Source: Gemmatimonadota bacterium (GTDB lineage: Bacteria > Gemmatimonadota > Gemmatimonadetes > Gemmatimonadales > GWC2-71-9). Taken from it: DNA of 64,000 nucleotides. A program made the translations under genes and the position numbers. The DNA is taken from positions 1-64,000 of the forward strand of contig QHUB01000026.1 of the NCBI GenBank assembly GCA_003221035.1, in the 5' to 3' direction. The notes under the pieces were generated by a model. The model searched no databases. It saw only the letters and a list, made by a program, of their open reading frames with translations, and was not told the DNA's origin. Below, in pieces: positions 30,597-39,150 of the stretch (position 1 is its first letter; every line of letters starts with the position of its first letter).

Positions 30597-32123
30597 TCAT
30601 TGAAGCCGGAGCTTCCCGCGATCCACCTTGCCGAGATGCGTGCGTGGCAGCACATCGAGAAACTTGACCGCACGGGGCGCCTTGTAGGCCTCCAAGCGCT
30701 CCCGGGCGAATGCCTGAAGCTCTTCCGCGAGTCCAGGGCGCTGCTCGATCGCGACGACGAAGGCATGCGGCTTCGTGAGGCCATTGGCATCCTCGACGCC
30801 GACCACCGCGACTTCCTTCACGAGCGGATGCCGCAGCAAACAGCCCTCCACCTCCTGGGGCGCGAGCCACTTCCCGGCCACCTTGAGCAGCTCGTCGGCC
30901 CGGCCGCAGTACGTGAAGTACCCGTCGGAATCGCGCCGGACGAGATCGCCCGACACATACCACTCGCCGCGAAATGCCGCTTTCGTCTTCTCCATCTGTT
31001 GCCAGTAGCCGATCGCGCGCGAGTCACCGCGCACCCACAGCATTCCGACTTCACCATCGGGCAGATCGTGCCCCAGATCGTCGCGGACGCGCACGTCGAA
31101 GCCCGGAACAACGGTTCCGAGGGTGCCGGGCTTCACCGCACCGTGGCGGTTGGAGATGAAGATGTGCCACATCTCCGCGGTGCCGAGTCCATCCAGCAGC
31201 TCGACGTCGAAGGTCCGCCTCCAGCGCTCGTACAGCTCGGCGGGCAGCGCTTCGCCGGCGGACGTGGCGACGCGAATGGACGACAGGTCCTGCTCTGCCG
31301 CGTCGGGATGCGAGACCATCTGATTCACCATCGTCGGGACATTCACCAGCACCGTAGGACGGAATTTCCGGATCTTCGCGAAGATCGTTTCGGCCGTACT
31401 CTTCTCCGGGAATAGCGCCGAGGCTGCACCCACGGAAAAGGGGAAGAACAGATTCGACCCGGTCGCGTACCCAAAGAAGAGTTTGGGGACGGCGAGCGTG
31501 ATATCACGCTCGGTGAGCTCGAGCACGCCCTGGCCATAGCACACGGTCGTATTGGCAAACGAGCCGTGACTCTGCACTACGGCCTTGGGTTGGCCCGTCG
31601 TCCCACCCGAAAACAGCCAGATCGCCGCATCGTCCCGGTGACTGGGGAAGGTGTCGAGCTCGCCGGTCGCGCTCGTGAGGACTCGCGTCGTTCCCGGTTC
31701 GCCAACGACGATCACCTGCTTCAGGTGATCCCCCGCCCCGCTCAGCGCCGCCTGAAAGGCGGGCGCCGTGTGCCGGTGCACCAACGCGACCGACGCGCGG
31801 GTATACCGGTAGAAGTACTCGATGGCATCGACAGCGAGTTGCGGGTTGACCATCACCACCACCGCGCCAACTTTGAGTGTGCCGAACAGCGCCGCCACGA
31901 ACTCCGGCCCGTCGGGGAGCGCGATGATCACGCGCTGCTCGGGCTCGACACCGGCGTTCGTGAGCAGGTGCCCGAACCGGTTGGCGAGCGCCTGTGCGTC
32001 GCGGTAGGTGAACGTGCCCTGGTCGGTGAGCAGCGCCGGCCGCTCTCCCCTCCCCTCACGCACGCGCGCGTCGAGGAGCCAGTCTGCGATGTTCAATCGT
32101 TCAGGAAGCGGTTTGCTCGGCAT
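30597..32123 (-). CDS. Aryl-CoA ligase, probably 2-aminobenzoate (anthranilate)-CoA ligase
   Basis: ANL-superfamily acyl-CoA synthetase of the benzoate-CoA ligase family, 508 residues. The phosphate loop is LFSGGTTGQPKAVVQSHGSF. FFGYATGSNLFFPFSVGAAS is typical of benzoate-type ligases. DGLGTAEMWHIFISN is the A5 motif, and the C-terminal catalytic Lys lies in LPRTHLGKVDRGKLRLQ. It activates an aromatic acid as AMP ester and then thioester. Anthranilate is inferred from the neighbouring kynureninase and monooxygenase/reductase. The ATG at 32121-32123 is chosen over a GTG 12 nt upstream that falls in repeats. It is divergent from the rest of the pathway. Confidence 0.86.
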   Translation of the reverse strand: MPSKPLPERLNIADWLLDARVREGRGERPALLTDQGTFTYRDAQALANRFGHLLTNAGVEPEQRVIIALPDGPEFVAALFGTLKVGAVVVMVNPQLAVDAIEYFYRYTRASVALVHRHTAPAFQAALSGAGDHLKQVIVVGEPGTTRVLTSATGELDTFPSHRDDAAIWLFSGGTTGQPKAVVQSHGSFANTTVCYGQGVLELTERDITLAVPKLFFGYATGSNLFFPFSVGAASALFPEKSTAETIFAKIRKFRPTVLVNVPTMVNQMVSHPDAAEQDLSSIRVATSAGEALPAELYERWRRTFDVELLDGLGTAEMWHIFISNRHGAVKPGTLGTVVPGFDVRVRDDLGHDLPDGEVGMLWVRGDSRAIGYWQQMEKTKAAFRGEWYVSGDLVRRDSDGYFTYCGRADELLKVAGKWLAPQEVEGCLLRHPLVKEVAVVGVEDANGLTKPHAFVVAIEQRPGLAEELQAFARERLEAYKAPRAVKFLDVLPRTHLGKVDRGKLRLQ

Positions 32124-32130
32124 ATCACCC

Positions 32131-32170
32131 CTCACGGCCCCTCAGCCTCTCGGCCTCTCGACGTCTGTGC
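32131..32170. repeat. Degenerate octamer array between divergent catabolic genes
   Basis: Five 8-nt units: CTCACGGC, CCCTCAGC, CTCTCGGC, CTCTCGAC, GTCTGTGC. It occupies nearly the whole 47-nt gap between the CoA ligase and the creatininase-family gene. A similar but poorer octamer run is seen at about 30440-30470. Confidence 0.55.
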
Positions 32171-32932
32171 ATGGGGATTCTGATGCCCATCCATGAGCTT
32201 GCGCAACTCACGTGGGAGGAAGTGCGCGATCTGGAGCGCGGCCAGACGATCGTCGTGCTGCCGGTCGGTGCGATCGAGGCGCACGGCCCTCATCTGCCTC
32301 TCGACAGCGACGTCGTGATTGCAACGGCGATGGCGCGGTCCGGCGCCGAGCAGCTCGCCGCGCGGGGACACACGGTGCTGGTTTTGCCGGCGCTCGCGTA
32401 CACGGCCGCGAGCTTCGGCGCCGCGTTCCATGGCACCCTGTCGATTTCCGGCATCACCGTCACCGCCGTCATGGTCGATCTGGCGCGCAGTCTCTCTCAG
32501 CAAGGTTTTCGGCTTCTGGCATTGGCGAACGCGCACCTCGACCCCGAGCATCTCACGGCACTCTCGGACGCTGTGAAACTCGCGCGCGCCGACCGGCTCT
32601 TGCCGATCGTCTTTCCCGACCTCACGCGCAAGCCGTGGGGCGCGCGACTGGGCGACGAGTTCCGCAGTGGCGCATGCCACGCCGGCCAGTTCGAGAGCTC
32701 CATCGTCCTGAAGGAACGGCCGCGCGACGTCCGCGAGCAGATTCGTATAGGGCTGACGCCGAACCCCAGCTCGCTGTCGCAAGCGATCAAAGCGGGTAAG
32801 CGCACGTTCACGGACGCGGGCGGTCCGCGCGCGTATTTCGGCAATCCGGCAGCCGCGAGCGCCGACGAGGGCTCGCAGCTCATCGACGCGCTCGGATCGA
32901 TTCTGGCGGAGGCCGTGCTTGCCGAGATTTGA
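32171..32932 (+). CDS. Creatininase-family amidohydrolase, candidate N-formylkynurenine hydrolase
   Basis: 253 residues of the creatininase fold, a metal-dependent amide hydrolase. The first metal motif is strong: LPVGAIEAHGPHLPLDSDVV (Glu, His, Asp ligands). The later NGHGGN-type motif is altered to ANAHLDPEH, keeping the His, and ACHAGQFESS retains HAG and Glu. It is the first gene of the plus-strand catabolic operon and overlaps the SDR gene by 14 nt. No standard KynB formamidase is in the cluster, and the family includes formamide hydrolases (ArfB), so it may do that step. This is inference. A second ATG at 32183 is possible. Confidence 0.8.
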   Translation: MGILMPIHELAQLTWEEVRDLERGQTIVVLPVGAIEAHGPHLPLDSDVVIATAMARSGAEQLAARGHTVLVLPALAYTAASFGAAFHGTLSISGITVTAVMVDLARSLSQQGFRLLALANAHLDPEHLTALSDAVKLARADRLLPIVFPDLTRKPWGARLGDEFRSGACHAGQFESSIVLKERPRDVREQIRIGLTPNPSSLSQAIKAGKRTFTDAGGPRAYFGNPAAASADEGSQLIDALGSILAEAVLAEI

Positions 32933-33689
32933 CGGGAGCCTCGCAGTGGTCACCGGCGGCGGATCCGGGATCGGCGCGGCCGTCGCGGCGGAGTTGGCGC
33001 GCGAGGGGGCGGCGGTCGTCGTCACCGCGCGGCGCACCGATCGGATCGAGCGCGTGGCAACGGAGATCCGCGGTGCGGGCGGCCAGGCCTGGGCCGTACA
33101 CTGTGATGTGACCGACCCGGGAAGCGTCACCGATCTCGCGAAGTCGGCGGCCAGACACGGCAGCGTGGACATTCTCGTGAACAACGCCGGCGTGGCGCAC
33201 AGCGCACCGCTCGCCAAGACGTCGCTCGAGGACTGGAATCGCGTCCTCGCGGTGAATGCGACCGGCACGTTTCTGTGTACGCGCGCGTTTCTCAGCGGAA
33301 TGCTGGAGCGCAAGCGCGGCTCGATCGTCAACGTCGCCTCGGTCGCCGGGCTCGAAGGCGGGGCGGGCCGCTACATCGCAGCGTATGCGGCGGCGAAGCA
33401 TGCGGTGATCGGATTGACGCGGAGCATCGCAGCCGAGGTCGAAGGGACCGGCGTCACCTGCAATGCGGTGTGTCCTGGCTTCGTTGATACGGAGATGACG
33501 CAAGAATCGGTGGATCGCGTCGTCGAGAAGACGGGTAAATCACCCACCGATGCGCTGCAAGCGCTGCTCGCGTCCGCGTCGCAGCGCCGGTTGATCACGG
33601 CCGACGAAGTGGCCCAAGCCGTGCTCGCATTGGCGGACTTGAACGGCAAGCGGGTCAACGGCACGGCAAAGGAGCTCCATGGCGTTTGA
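32919..33689 (+). CDS. Short-chain dehydrogenase/reductase
   Basis: 256 residues, classical SDR. Cofactor motif VTGGGSGIGAAVAAELA (about 11-27), NNAGVAHSAPL, catalytic Ser in IVNVASVAGLEG and the YxxxK pair in YAAAKHAVIGLTRS. PGFVDTEMT follows. The TTG at 32919 is the only start that gives the normal N-terminus; no ribosome-binding site is seen, and the gene overlaps its neighbours on both sides. It is probably the hydroxyacyl-CoA or ring-hydroxyl dehydrogenase of the pathway; the substrate is inferred from context. Confidence 0.88.
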   Translation: MPRFDGSLAVVTGGGSGIGAAVAAELAREGAAVVVTARRTDRIERVATEIRGAGGQAWAVHCDVTDPGSVTDLAKSAARHGSVDILVNNAGVAHSAPLAKTSLEDWNRVLAVNATGTFLCTRAFLSGMLERKRGSIVNVASVAGLEGGAGRYIAAYAAAKHAVIGLTRSIAAEVEGTGVTCNAVCPGFVDTEMTQESVDRVVEKTGKSPTDALQALLASASQRRLITADEVAQAVLALADLNGKRVNGTAKELHGV

Positions 33690-34059
33690 GATCATCAATC
33701 CCGACGTTTTCGGCGCGCGTCCCAGCGGCTGGAACCACGGCATGTTGTCGAACAAAGGCGGCCGCCTCCTGTTCGTCGCGGGCCAGATCGTCCCCGTGGG
33801 CGACTTCGTGACGCAGTGGGACGGCGCACTCGGCCGCGTACTGGAGGTTGTGCGCGCGGCCGGCGGCACGCCGGAGAATGTGGGCCGCATGGTTGTGTAC
33901 GTGACCGACCGCCCCGCCTATCTCGCCAATCTCACGCCGCTGGGCGAAGTTCACCGCAAACACATGGGGCGTCATTATCCCGCCATGGCGGTCGTCGAAG
34001 TGAAGTCGCTCGTGGACTCGCAGGCGCTCGTGGAGATCGAGGCCATCGCCGTCTTATGA
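33679..34059 (+). CDS. RidA (YjgF/YER057c/UK114) family protein
   Basis: 126 residues, RidA fold: GRLLFVAGQIVPVGDFVTQW, then EVVRAAGGTPENVGRMVVYV and VEVKSLVDSQALVEIEAIAV. RidA proteins are trimers that hydrolyse enamines/imines, using an Arg in the PARS-type motif. Here that position reads YPAMAVVEV, with Met in place of Arg, so this is not a canonical RidA deaminase. Its place within the 2-aminobenzoyl-CoA operon, whose ring product is an enamine, still suggests a role there. It overlaps the SDR by 11 nt and the hydratase by 4 nt. Confidence 0.85.
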   Translation: MAFEIINPDVFGARPSGWNHGMLSNKGGRLLFVAGQIVPVGDFVTQWDGALGRVLEVVRAAGGTPENVGRMVVYVTDRPAYLANLTPLGEVHRKHMGRHYPAMAVVEVKSLVDSQALVEIEAIAVL

Positions 34060-34850
34060 CGTTGAAGCCCAGGTCGTTCCTCTACGAGGTGGACGGCGCG
34101 GTCGCCACGATTACGCTGAACAGGCCGGAGCGGCTCAACGCACTGACCTTCGAGGTCTACACCGAGTTGCGCGACGCATTCCGCGCGCTCGATACGGAGC
34201 CTGGCTGCCGGGCTATCGTGATCACGGGCGCGGGCCGCGCGTTCTGCTCGGGCGGCGACGTCGAAGACATCATCGGGGCGCTGCTGGGCCGCGATCTCAA
34301 GGCGCTGCACGAGTTCACGCGGCTCACCTGCGACCTGATCCTGGCGATGCGCCGCTGCCGGAGGCCCATTGTCGGCGCGCTGAACGGCACGGTGGCCGGC
34401 GCGGGCGCCGTGATCGCCGCGGCCTGCGACATGCGCATCGCGTCCGAAACCGCCAAGATCGCTTTCCTCTTTACGAAGGTCGGCCTGTCCGGCGCCGACA
34501 TGGGCGCGGCCTGGCTGCTTCCCCGCATCGTAGGCTACGGGCTCGCGTCCGAGATGCTCCTCAGGGGCGAGTTCATGGACGCCAAACGAGCGTACGACAT
34601 CGGCCTCTACAACCGCGTCGTCGCCCAGGGCCAGGTATTGACCGACGCGCGCGCCATGGCCGAGCAGCTCGCGCGCGGGCCCTCGATGGCGCTCGGCGTG
34701 ACGAAGCAGGCGCTGGAAGCCGAGGCGACGCTCGATCTGGAAGCCGCTCTCGCGTATGAGGCCGAGGTGCAGGCTCGGCTCATGCAGGGCCCGAATTTCC
34801 GCGAGGCGCACGAGGCATTCCGCGCCAAGCGGGAAGCCAGGTTCCAGTGA
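34056..34850 (+). CDS. Enoyl-CoA hydratase/isomerase family protein
   Basis: 264-residue crotonase-fold enzyme. It begins with the usual VDGAVATITLNRPERLNALT. The first oxyanion-hole loop is VITGAGRAFCSGGDVEDI, and the second is GALNGTVAGAGAVIAAACDM. KVGLSGADMGAAWLLPRIVG follows, where classical hydratases place a catalytic Glu; Asp and Ala are found nearby, so the exact reaction (hydration or C-C hydrolysis of the ring) is open. ATG at 34056 in ATGA overlap with the RidA gene. Confidence 0.88.
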   Translation: MTLKPRSFLYEVDGAVATITLNRPERLNALTFEVYTELRDAFRALDTEPGCRAIVITGAGRAFCSGGDVEDIIGALLGRDLKALHEFTRLTCDLILAMRRCRRPIVGALNGTVAGAGAVIAAACDMRIASETAKIAFLFTKVGLSGADMGAAWLLPRIVGYGLASEMLLRGEFMDAKRAYDIGLYNRVVAQGQVLTDARAMAEQLARGPSMALGVTKQALEAEATLDLEAALAYEAEVQARLMQGPNFREAHEAFRAKREARFQ

Positions 34851-35983
34851 CCCTCGATACTACGCCGGTTCGCGCCTTTCTCGACGAGAAGCATGTCACG
34901 CTGGCCGCGCGCGTCTCCGAGTTCGCGACGCGCGTCCTCACGCCGCTCGCCGAGCCGGCGGACGACGCCGCGGCGCGCCAGCAGGCGCGCGATTTGCTCG
35001 GCAAGCTCGGCGCCGCCGGATGGTTCCAGCCGATTCGCGATCAGGATTGGCGTGCCTGCTGTCTCGTCCGCGAAGCGCTCGCCGCCGCCTCACCGCTCGC
35101 CGACGCGGTGTTCGCGCTGCAGGCCCTGGGCGTCGTGCCGATGCTGCTGTCGTCGAACGACGCGATGCGCAAGCGCTGGCTCGAGCCCGCGATTCAAGGA
35201 CGCGCGATGGCATCGTTCGCGATGACCGAGCCGAACGCCGGCTCGGACGTCGCGTCGCTGGGCGCCACGGCCGAACCGGATGGCGACGGCTACGCACTCA
35301 CGGGCACCAAGACCTTCATTTCGAACGCGGGCATCGCCGACTTCTACACGGTCTTCGCGACCACCGATGCGGCGAAGAAGGACAAAGGGATCGGCTGCTT
35401 CGTCGTACCGGCGGACACGCCGGGGCTGCGCTTCGTGCGGCCGCTCGTCCTCTCCGCGCCACACCCGCTGGGCGAGATCGCGTTTCAAAAGGCGCGCGTG
35501 CCGGCCGAGTGCCGGCTCGATGCAAACGACGGATTCAAGCTTGGTCTCGCCACGCTGGATCGGGTACGCGCCACGGTCGGCGCGGCGGCGTGCGGCATGG
35601 CAGCCCGCGCACTCGCGGAGGCCCTCGCGCACGCGAAATCGCGCCAACAATTCGGCAAGCCGATCGCGGACTTCCAACTGATCCAGGAAAAGCTCGCCCG
35701 GATGGCCACCGACCTCACCGCCGCGCGGCTGCTCGTCTACCGCGCGGCGTGGGAGAAGGACCGGGGCGCGCCGCGCGTGACGCTCGAGGCCGCGATGGCC
35801 AAGGCGTTCGCCACCGAAGCGGCGCAGCGGATCGTGGACGATGCCGTCCAGATCCTCGGCGGCCGCGGCGTGCTGGCGAATCACCCGGTGGATCGCCTGT
35901 ACCGATCGGTACGCGCCCTGCGCATCTATGAAGGAACAACTGAAATCCAGCATCTGATTATCGCAGGGCAGCTCATCAAGTGA
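34847..35983 (+). CDS. Acyl-CoA dehydrogenase
   Basis: FAD-dependent dehydrogenase, 378 residues. Flavin-binding [20 protein letters not shown] and [20 protein letters not shown], with [20 protein letters not shown] in the C-terminal helical domain. The catalytic base region is [15 protein letters not shown], with the Glu of YEGT. Start is GTG at 34847 (GTGA overlap). It probably oxidises the alicyclic or ring-opened CoA ester formed after dearomatisation; substrate inferred from neighbours. Confidence 0.92.
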   Translation: MTLDTTPVRAFLDEKHVTLAARVSEFATRVLTPLAEPADDAAARQQARDLLGKLGAAGWFQPIRDQDWRACCLVREALAAASPLADAVFALQALGVVPMLLSSNDAMRKRWLEPAIQGRAMASFAMTEPNAGSDVASLGATAEPDGDGYALTGTKTFISNAGIADFYTVFATTDAAKKDKGIGCFVVPADTPGLRFVRPLVLSAPHPLGEIAFQKARVPAECRLDANDGFKLGLATLDRVRATVGAAACGMAARALAEALAHAKSRQQFGKPIADFQLIQEKLARMATDLTAARLLVYRAAWEKDRGAPRVTLEAAMAKAFATEAAQRIVDDAVQILGGRGVLANHPVDRLYRSVRALRIYEGTTEIQHLIIAGQLIK

Positions 35984-38229
35984 AGATCGTCTGCGTCGGG
36001 GGCGGGCCCGCGGCCCTCTATTTCAGCATCCTGATGAAGAAGGCGCATCCCCGCCACGAGATCACCATTCTCGAGCGCAACCGGCTCGAGGATACGTTCG
36101 GCTTCGGCGTCGTCTTCTCCGACGCGACGCAGAACAACCTCGCCGCGGCCGATCCCGAGACGTACGACGCGATGGCCAGCCACTTCGCGCACTGGGACGA
36201 CATCGACATCCATTACCGCGGGCTCGTGATCACCTCCAGAGGACACGGGTTCAGCGGGCTCTCGCGCCAGGCGCTGCTCAAGGTGCTCGGAGTCAGGAGC
36301 CGGGCGCTGGGGGTCTGCCTCGAGGTCGGCACGGAGGTGATCGATCCCGGGGCCTACGCCGACGCCGATCTCGTCGTCGCCGCCGATGGCTTCAACAGCA
36401 TCGTCCGCGCGACCTATGCCGATCACTTCCAGCCGAGCATGGATGAGCGCCCGAACCGATTCGTGTGGCTCGGCACGACGCGCCCCTTCCCCGCCTTCAC
36501 GTTCTACTTCAAGCGCGACAAGCATGGCCTGTGGCGCGTGCACGCCTATCAGTACGAGCACGGACACTCGACCTTCATCGTCGAGACGACGGAGCCGGCG
36601 TGGCGCAAAGCGGGTCTCGACCAGGCGAGCGAAAACGAAACCGTCGCGTTCTGTGAGGCTCTGTTCAAGGAAGAGCTGCAGGGACATCGGCTGCTCAAGA
36701 ACCGCTCGGTGTGGCGCAACTTCGTCACGATCAAGAATGCATCGTGGTCGCACGGCAATGTCGTCCTCGTGGGCGACGCGGCGCACACCGCGCACTTCTC
36801 GGTGGGTTCGGGGACCAAGCTGGCGATCGAGGATGCGATCGCCCTGGCCGGAGCGCTCCAGCGCCAGCCGGACGTCCGCACGGCCCTGACCGAGTATGAG
36901 GCCGAGCGGCGGCCGGCGGTGGAGAGCCTGCAGCGGGCCGCACAAGTGAGCCTGCAGTGGTTCGAGGAGACGGAACGGTATATGAGCCTCGAGCCGCCGC
37001 AGTTCGCGTTCAATCTGCTGACGCGGAGCCTGCGGATCACTCACGATAACCTCAAGATGCGCGACCCTGGATTCGTGGAACGGGTGGATCAGTGGTACGA
37101 CCAGCAGGCCGAGAAGCAGTCAAACGTACGACGCACGACGCACGACGCACGTCCACCCATGTTCACTCCGTTTAGGCTGAGAGACTTGGTCCTGAGCAAC
37201 CGGGTGGTGGTGAGCCCGATGTGCCAGTACGTCGCCGAGGATGGCATGCCAAATGAATGGCACTTGGTGCACCTCGGCAGCCGGGCGATTGGGGGCGCCG
37301 GTCTCGTCTTCTCCGAGATGACCGACGTATCGCGCGAAGGGCGGATTTCGCCGGGTTGCACCGGCATGTACAAGCCCGAGCATGTCGCCGCATGGAAGCG
37401 GATCGTCGACTTCGTGCACGTGAACAGCAGCGCGAAGATCGCCATGCAGTTGGGTCATGCCGGACGTAAGGCATCGACACAGCGCATGTGGGAAGGCATG
37501 GACGAGCCGTTGCCCGATGGGAACTGGCCCATCATCTCGGCTTCGGCGCTTCCCTACTTTCCTTATAGTCAGGTGCCAAAGGAGATGACGCGCGCGGACA
37601 TGGATGAGGTGAAAACCGACTTTCTTCGCGCCGCTGAAATGTCGAACGAAGCGGGGTTTGACCTGCTCGAGCTGCACATGGCGCACGGCTATCTGCTGGC
37701 AAGTTTTATTTCTCCGCTCACCAACCAGCGCACCGATGAGTACGGCGGCTCGCTCGAGAATCGCATGAGGTTTCCGCTGGACGTGTTCGACGCCGTGCGC
37801 GCGGGGTGGCCCGCGCACAAGCCGATGTCGGTGCGCATCTCGGCGGTGGACTGGGCGCCCCGCGGCATGCAGCCCGCGGATTCCGTGGCTGTCGCGCGCA
37901 TGCTCAAGGAGCACGGCTGCGACATCACCGACGTCTCGGCCGGCCAGACGGTCGCGGACGCCAAACCGCAGTATGGCCGGCAATTTCAGACGCCGTTTGC
38001 GGACCGAATTCGTCACGAGGTGGGGATCGCCACCATGGCGGTCGGGAACATCTCGTCGTATCAGGACGTGAATACGATTCTCGCGGCGGGGCGCGCCGAT
38101 CTGTGCGTGCTCGCGCGCGCGCACCTGTGGGATCCGTATTGGACTCGGCATGCGGCTTATGAGCAGGGATATCAGCTTCCCTGGCCGGATCCGTACGCGA
38201 CACTTAACCGATATCGCCCCCGCACCTAA
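35980..38229 (+). CDS. 2-aminobenzoyl-CoA monooxygenase/reductase (two-domain flavoprotein)
   Basis: 749 residues, two fused enzymes. Residues 1-~385 are a class A flavin monooxygenase: [20 protein letters not shown] at the N-terminus and [20 protein letters not shown] as the GD motif. From ~390 on is an old-yellow-enzyme reductase: [52 protein letters not shown], then [15 protein letters not shown]. This is the architecture of Azoarcus evansii 2-aminobenzoyl-CoA monooxygenase/reductase, which hydroxylates and reduces the ring. Salicylyl-CoA 5-hydroxylase is the alternative name in databases; the kynurenine context favours anthranilate. A heptamer array forms the interdomain linker. GTG start, GTGA overlap. 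Confidence 0.88.
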   Translation: MKIVCVGGGPAALYFSILMKKAHPRHEITILERNRLEDTFGFGVVFSDATQNNLAAADPETYDAMASHFAHWDDIDIHYRGLVITSRGHGFSGLSRQALLKVLGVRSRALGVCLEVGTEVIDPGAYADADLVVAADGFNSIVRATYADHFQPSMDERPNRFVWLGTTRPFPAFTFYFKRDKHGLWRVHAYQYEHGHSTFIVETTEPAWRKAGLDQASENETVAFCEALFKEELQGHRLLKNRSVWRNFVTIKNASWSHGNVVLVGDAAHTAHFSVGSGTKLAIEDAIALAGALQRQPDVRTALTEYEAERRPAVESLQRAAQVSLQWFEETERYMSLEPPQFAFNLLTRSLRITHDNLKMRDPGFVERVDQWYDQQAEKQSNVRRTTHDARPPMFTPFRLRDLVLSNRVVVSPMCQYVAEDGMPNEWHLVHLGSRAIGGAGLVFSEMTDVSREGRISPGCTGMYKPEHVAAWKRIVDFVHVNSSAKIAMQLGHAGRKASTQRMWEGMDEPLPDGNWPIISASALPYFPYSQVPKEMTRADMDEVKTDFLRAAEMSNEAGFDLLELHMAHGYLLASFISPLTNQRTDEYGGSLENRMRFPLDVFDAVRAGWPAHKPMSVRISAVDWAPRGMQPADSVAVARMLKEHGCDITDVSAGQTVADAKPQYGRQFQTPFADRIRHEVGIATMAVGNISSYQDVNTILAAGRADLCVLARAHLWDPYWTRHAAYEQGYQLPWPDPYATLNRYRPRT
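37124..37151. repeat. Tandem heptamer ACGCACG in the interdomain linker
   Basis: Four units: ACGTACG, ACGCACG, ACGCACG, ACGCACG, in frame, encoding part of the Arg/Thr/His-rich linker ([10 protein letters not shown]) that joins the monooxygenase and reductase domains. An ATG and a clean reductase N-terminus follow within 10 nt, as if two genes had been joined here. Confidence 0.75.
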
Positions 38230-38233
38230 ACAA

Positions 38234-38301
38234 GGGAGAAGGGAGAGGGGAGAGGTACCTTACGGTGCAACGGAGAGTACATCTCCCATCTCCCTTCTCC
38301 C
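38234..38301. repeat. Inverted heptamer arrays forming a long hairpin before kynA
   Basis: Left: GGGAGAA, GGGAGAG, GGGAGAG (38234-38254). Right: ATCTCCC, ATCTCCC, TTCTCCC (38281-38301). 38234-38252 and 38283-38301 pair over 19 bp with a single mismatch, with a 30-nt loop. It lies between the monooxygenase stop and the tryptophan dioxygenase start. There is no U-run, so it does not look like a simple intrinsic terminator. Confidence 0.75.
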
Positions 38302-38312
38302 AGGATTGAGGG

Positions 38313-39095
38313 ATGACCGTCACCTACTCGAGTTACCTGAAGCTCGACGAGCTCTTGGCTCTCCAGGCCCCGCGTCCGGGTGTGCTTGAACACGATGAGA
38401 CACTGTTCGTGATCATCCACCAGGTCTACGAGCTCTGGTTCAAGGAAGTCCTGCACGAGCTGGATTACCTGCAGGCTCGGCTCAGGGCCAACGACACGCC
38501 GAACTCGGCTGCGACCCTCAAGCGGATCCTCACGATTCTCAAAACGCTGGTCGCGCAGATCGACGTACTCGAGACGATCACCCCGCTCAACTTTCTCGCC
38601 TTCCGCGACCGGTTGGAGTCCGGCAGTGGCTTCCAGTCGCACCAGTTCCGCGAGATCGAATTCATGATTGGCAAGAAGGGGCGGCCGTCGTTCGAGCGTT
38701 ACCCGGAGGGGAGTGAGCCGCGCAAACAGGTCGAGCGGCGGTTCAACCAGCCGACGATCTGGGACGCGTTCCTTCATTATCTAGCAGCAAATCAATACCC
38801 AATCCCCAATACCTTGCTCACGCGAGACTTCAGCAAGGTCTACGAACCGTCGCCAGATGTGCAGAGGATCCTGGTCGAGGTCTACAAGAAGAACCCGAAC
38901 GTCGCGCAGATAGCTGAGCGCCTTGTGGATCTCGATGAAGGCTTTATGGAATGGCGCTACCGCCATGTAAAAATGGTGCAGCGAACAATCGGCACGAAGC
39001 CCGGCACTGGTGGGTCAGCAGGGGCCGAGTATTTACTGACCACGCTCAACCAGCCGGCGTTTCCCGACCTCTGGGCAATTCGCTCGGAATTGTGA
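38313..39095 (+). CDS. kynA: Tryptophan 2,3-dioxygenase
   Basis: Heme enzyme opening the indole ring of L-tryptophan to N-formylkynurenine. It is 260 residues and fully helical. It begins with YSSYLKLDELLALQ and the substrate-binding FVIIHQVYELWFKEVLHELD. FQSHQFREIEFMIG comes next, then the heme-ligand region WRYRHVKMVQRTIGTKPG followed by TGGSAGAEYL. All signature residues are present. A heptamer array encodes the loop NQYPIPNT at about residue 160. It has an ATG start and its own ~80-nt leader carrying a large hairpin, so it may be controlled apart from the upstream genes. Confidence 0.96.
   Translation: MTVTYSSYLKLDELLALQAPRPGVLEHDETLFVIIHQVYELWFKEVLHELDYLQARLRANDTPNSAATLKRILTILKTLVAQIDVLETITPLNFLAFRDRLESGSGFQSHQFREIEFMIGKKGRPSFERYPEGSEPRKQVERRFNQPTIWDAFLHYLAANQYPIPNTLLTRDFSKVYEPSPDVQRILVEVYKKNPNVAQIAERLVDLDEGFMEWRYRHVKMVQRTIGTKPGTGGSAGAEYLLTTLNQPAFPDLWAIRSEL
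38793..38813. repeat. Tandem heptamer CAATACC inside kynA
   Basis: Three units CAATACC, CAATCCC, CAATACC, exactly 21 nt, so the reading frame is kept. They encode seven residues of a surface loop (QYPIPNT) between two conserved helices of tryptophan dioxygenase. Confidence 0.7.
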
Positions 39096-39101
39096 TGCCT
39101 T

Positions 39102-39149
39102 TCGGCGCCCCTTCGCCGCCCTCTCGCCGCCCCTTCGCCGCCCTATTGC
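39102..39149. repeat. GGCGGCGA array, copy 5 (11-nt period)
   Basis: Units TTCGGCGCCCC, TTCGCCGCCCT, CTCGCCGCCCC, TTCGCCGCCCT fill the gap between kynA and kynU. The left end, 39104-39120, is the shared terminal motif GGCGCCCCTTCGCCGCC. The array starts 6 nt after the kynA stop. Confidence 0.75.
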
Positions 39150-39150
39150 C

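Noticed and set aside
36289-36309. A possible heptamer array (GGAGTCA, GGAGCCG, GGCGCTG, GGGGTCT) in the monooxygenase gene
   Set aside because: Only two units are similar and the encoded residues fit the family's conserved helix, so chance is likely.
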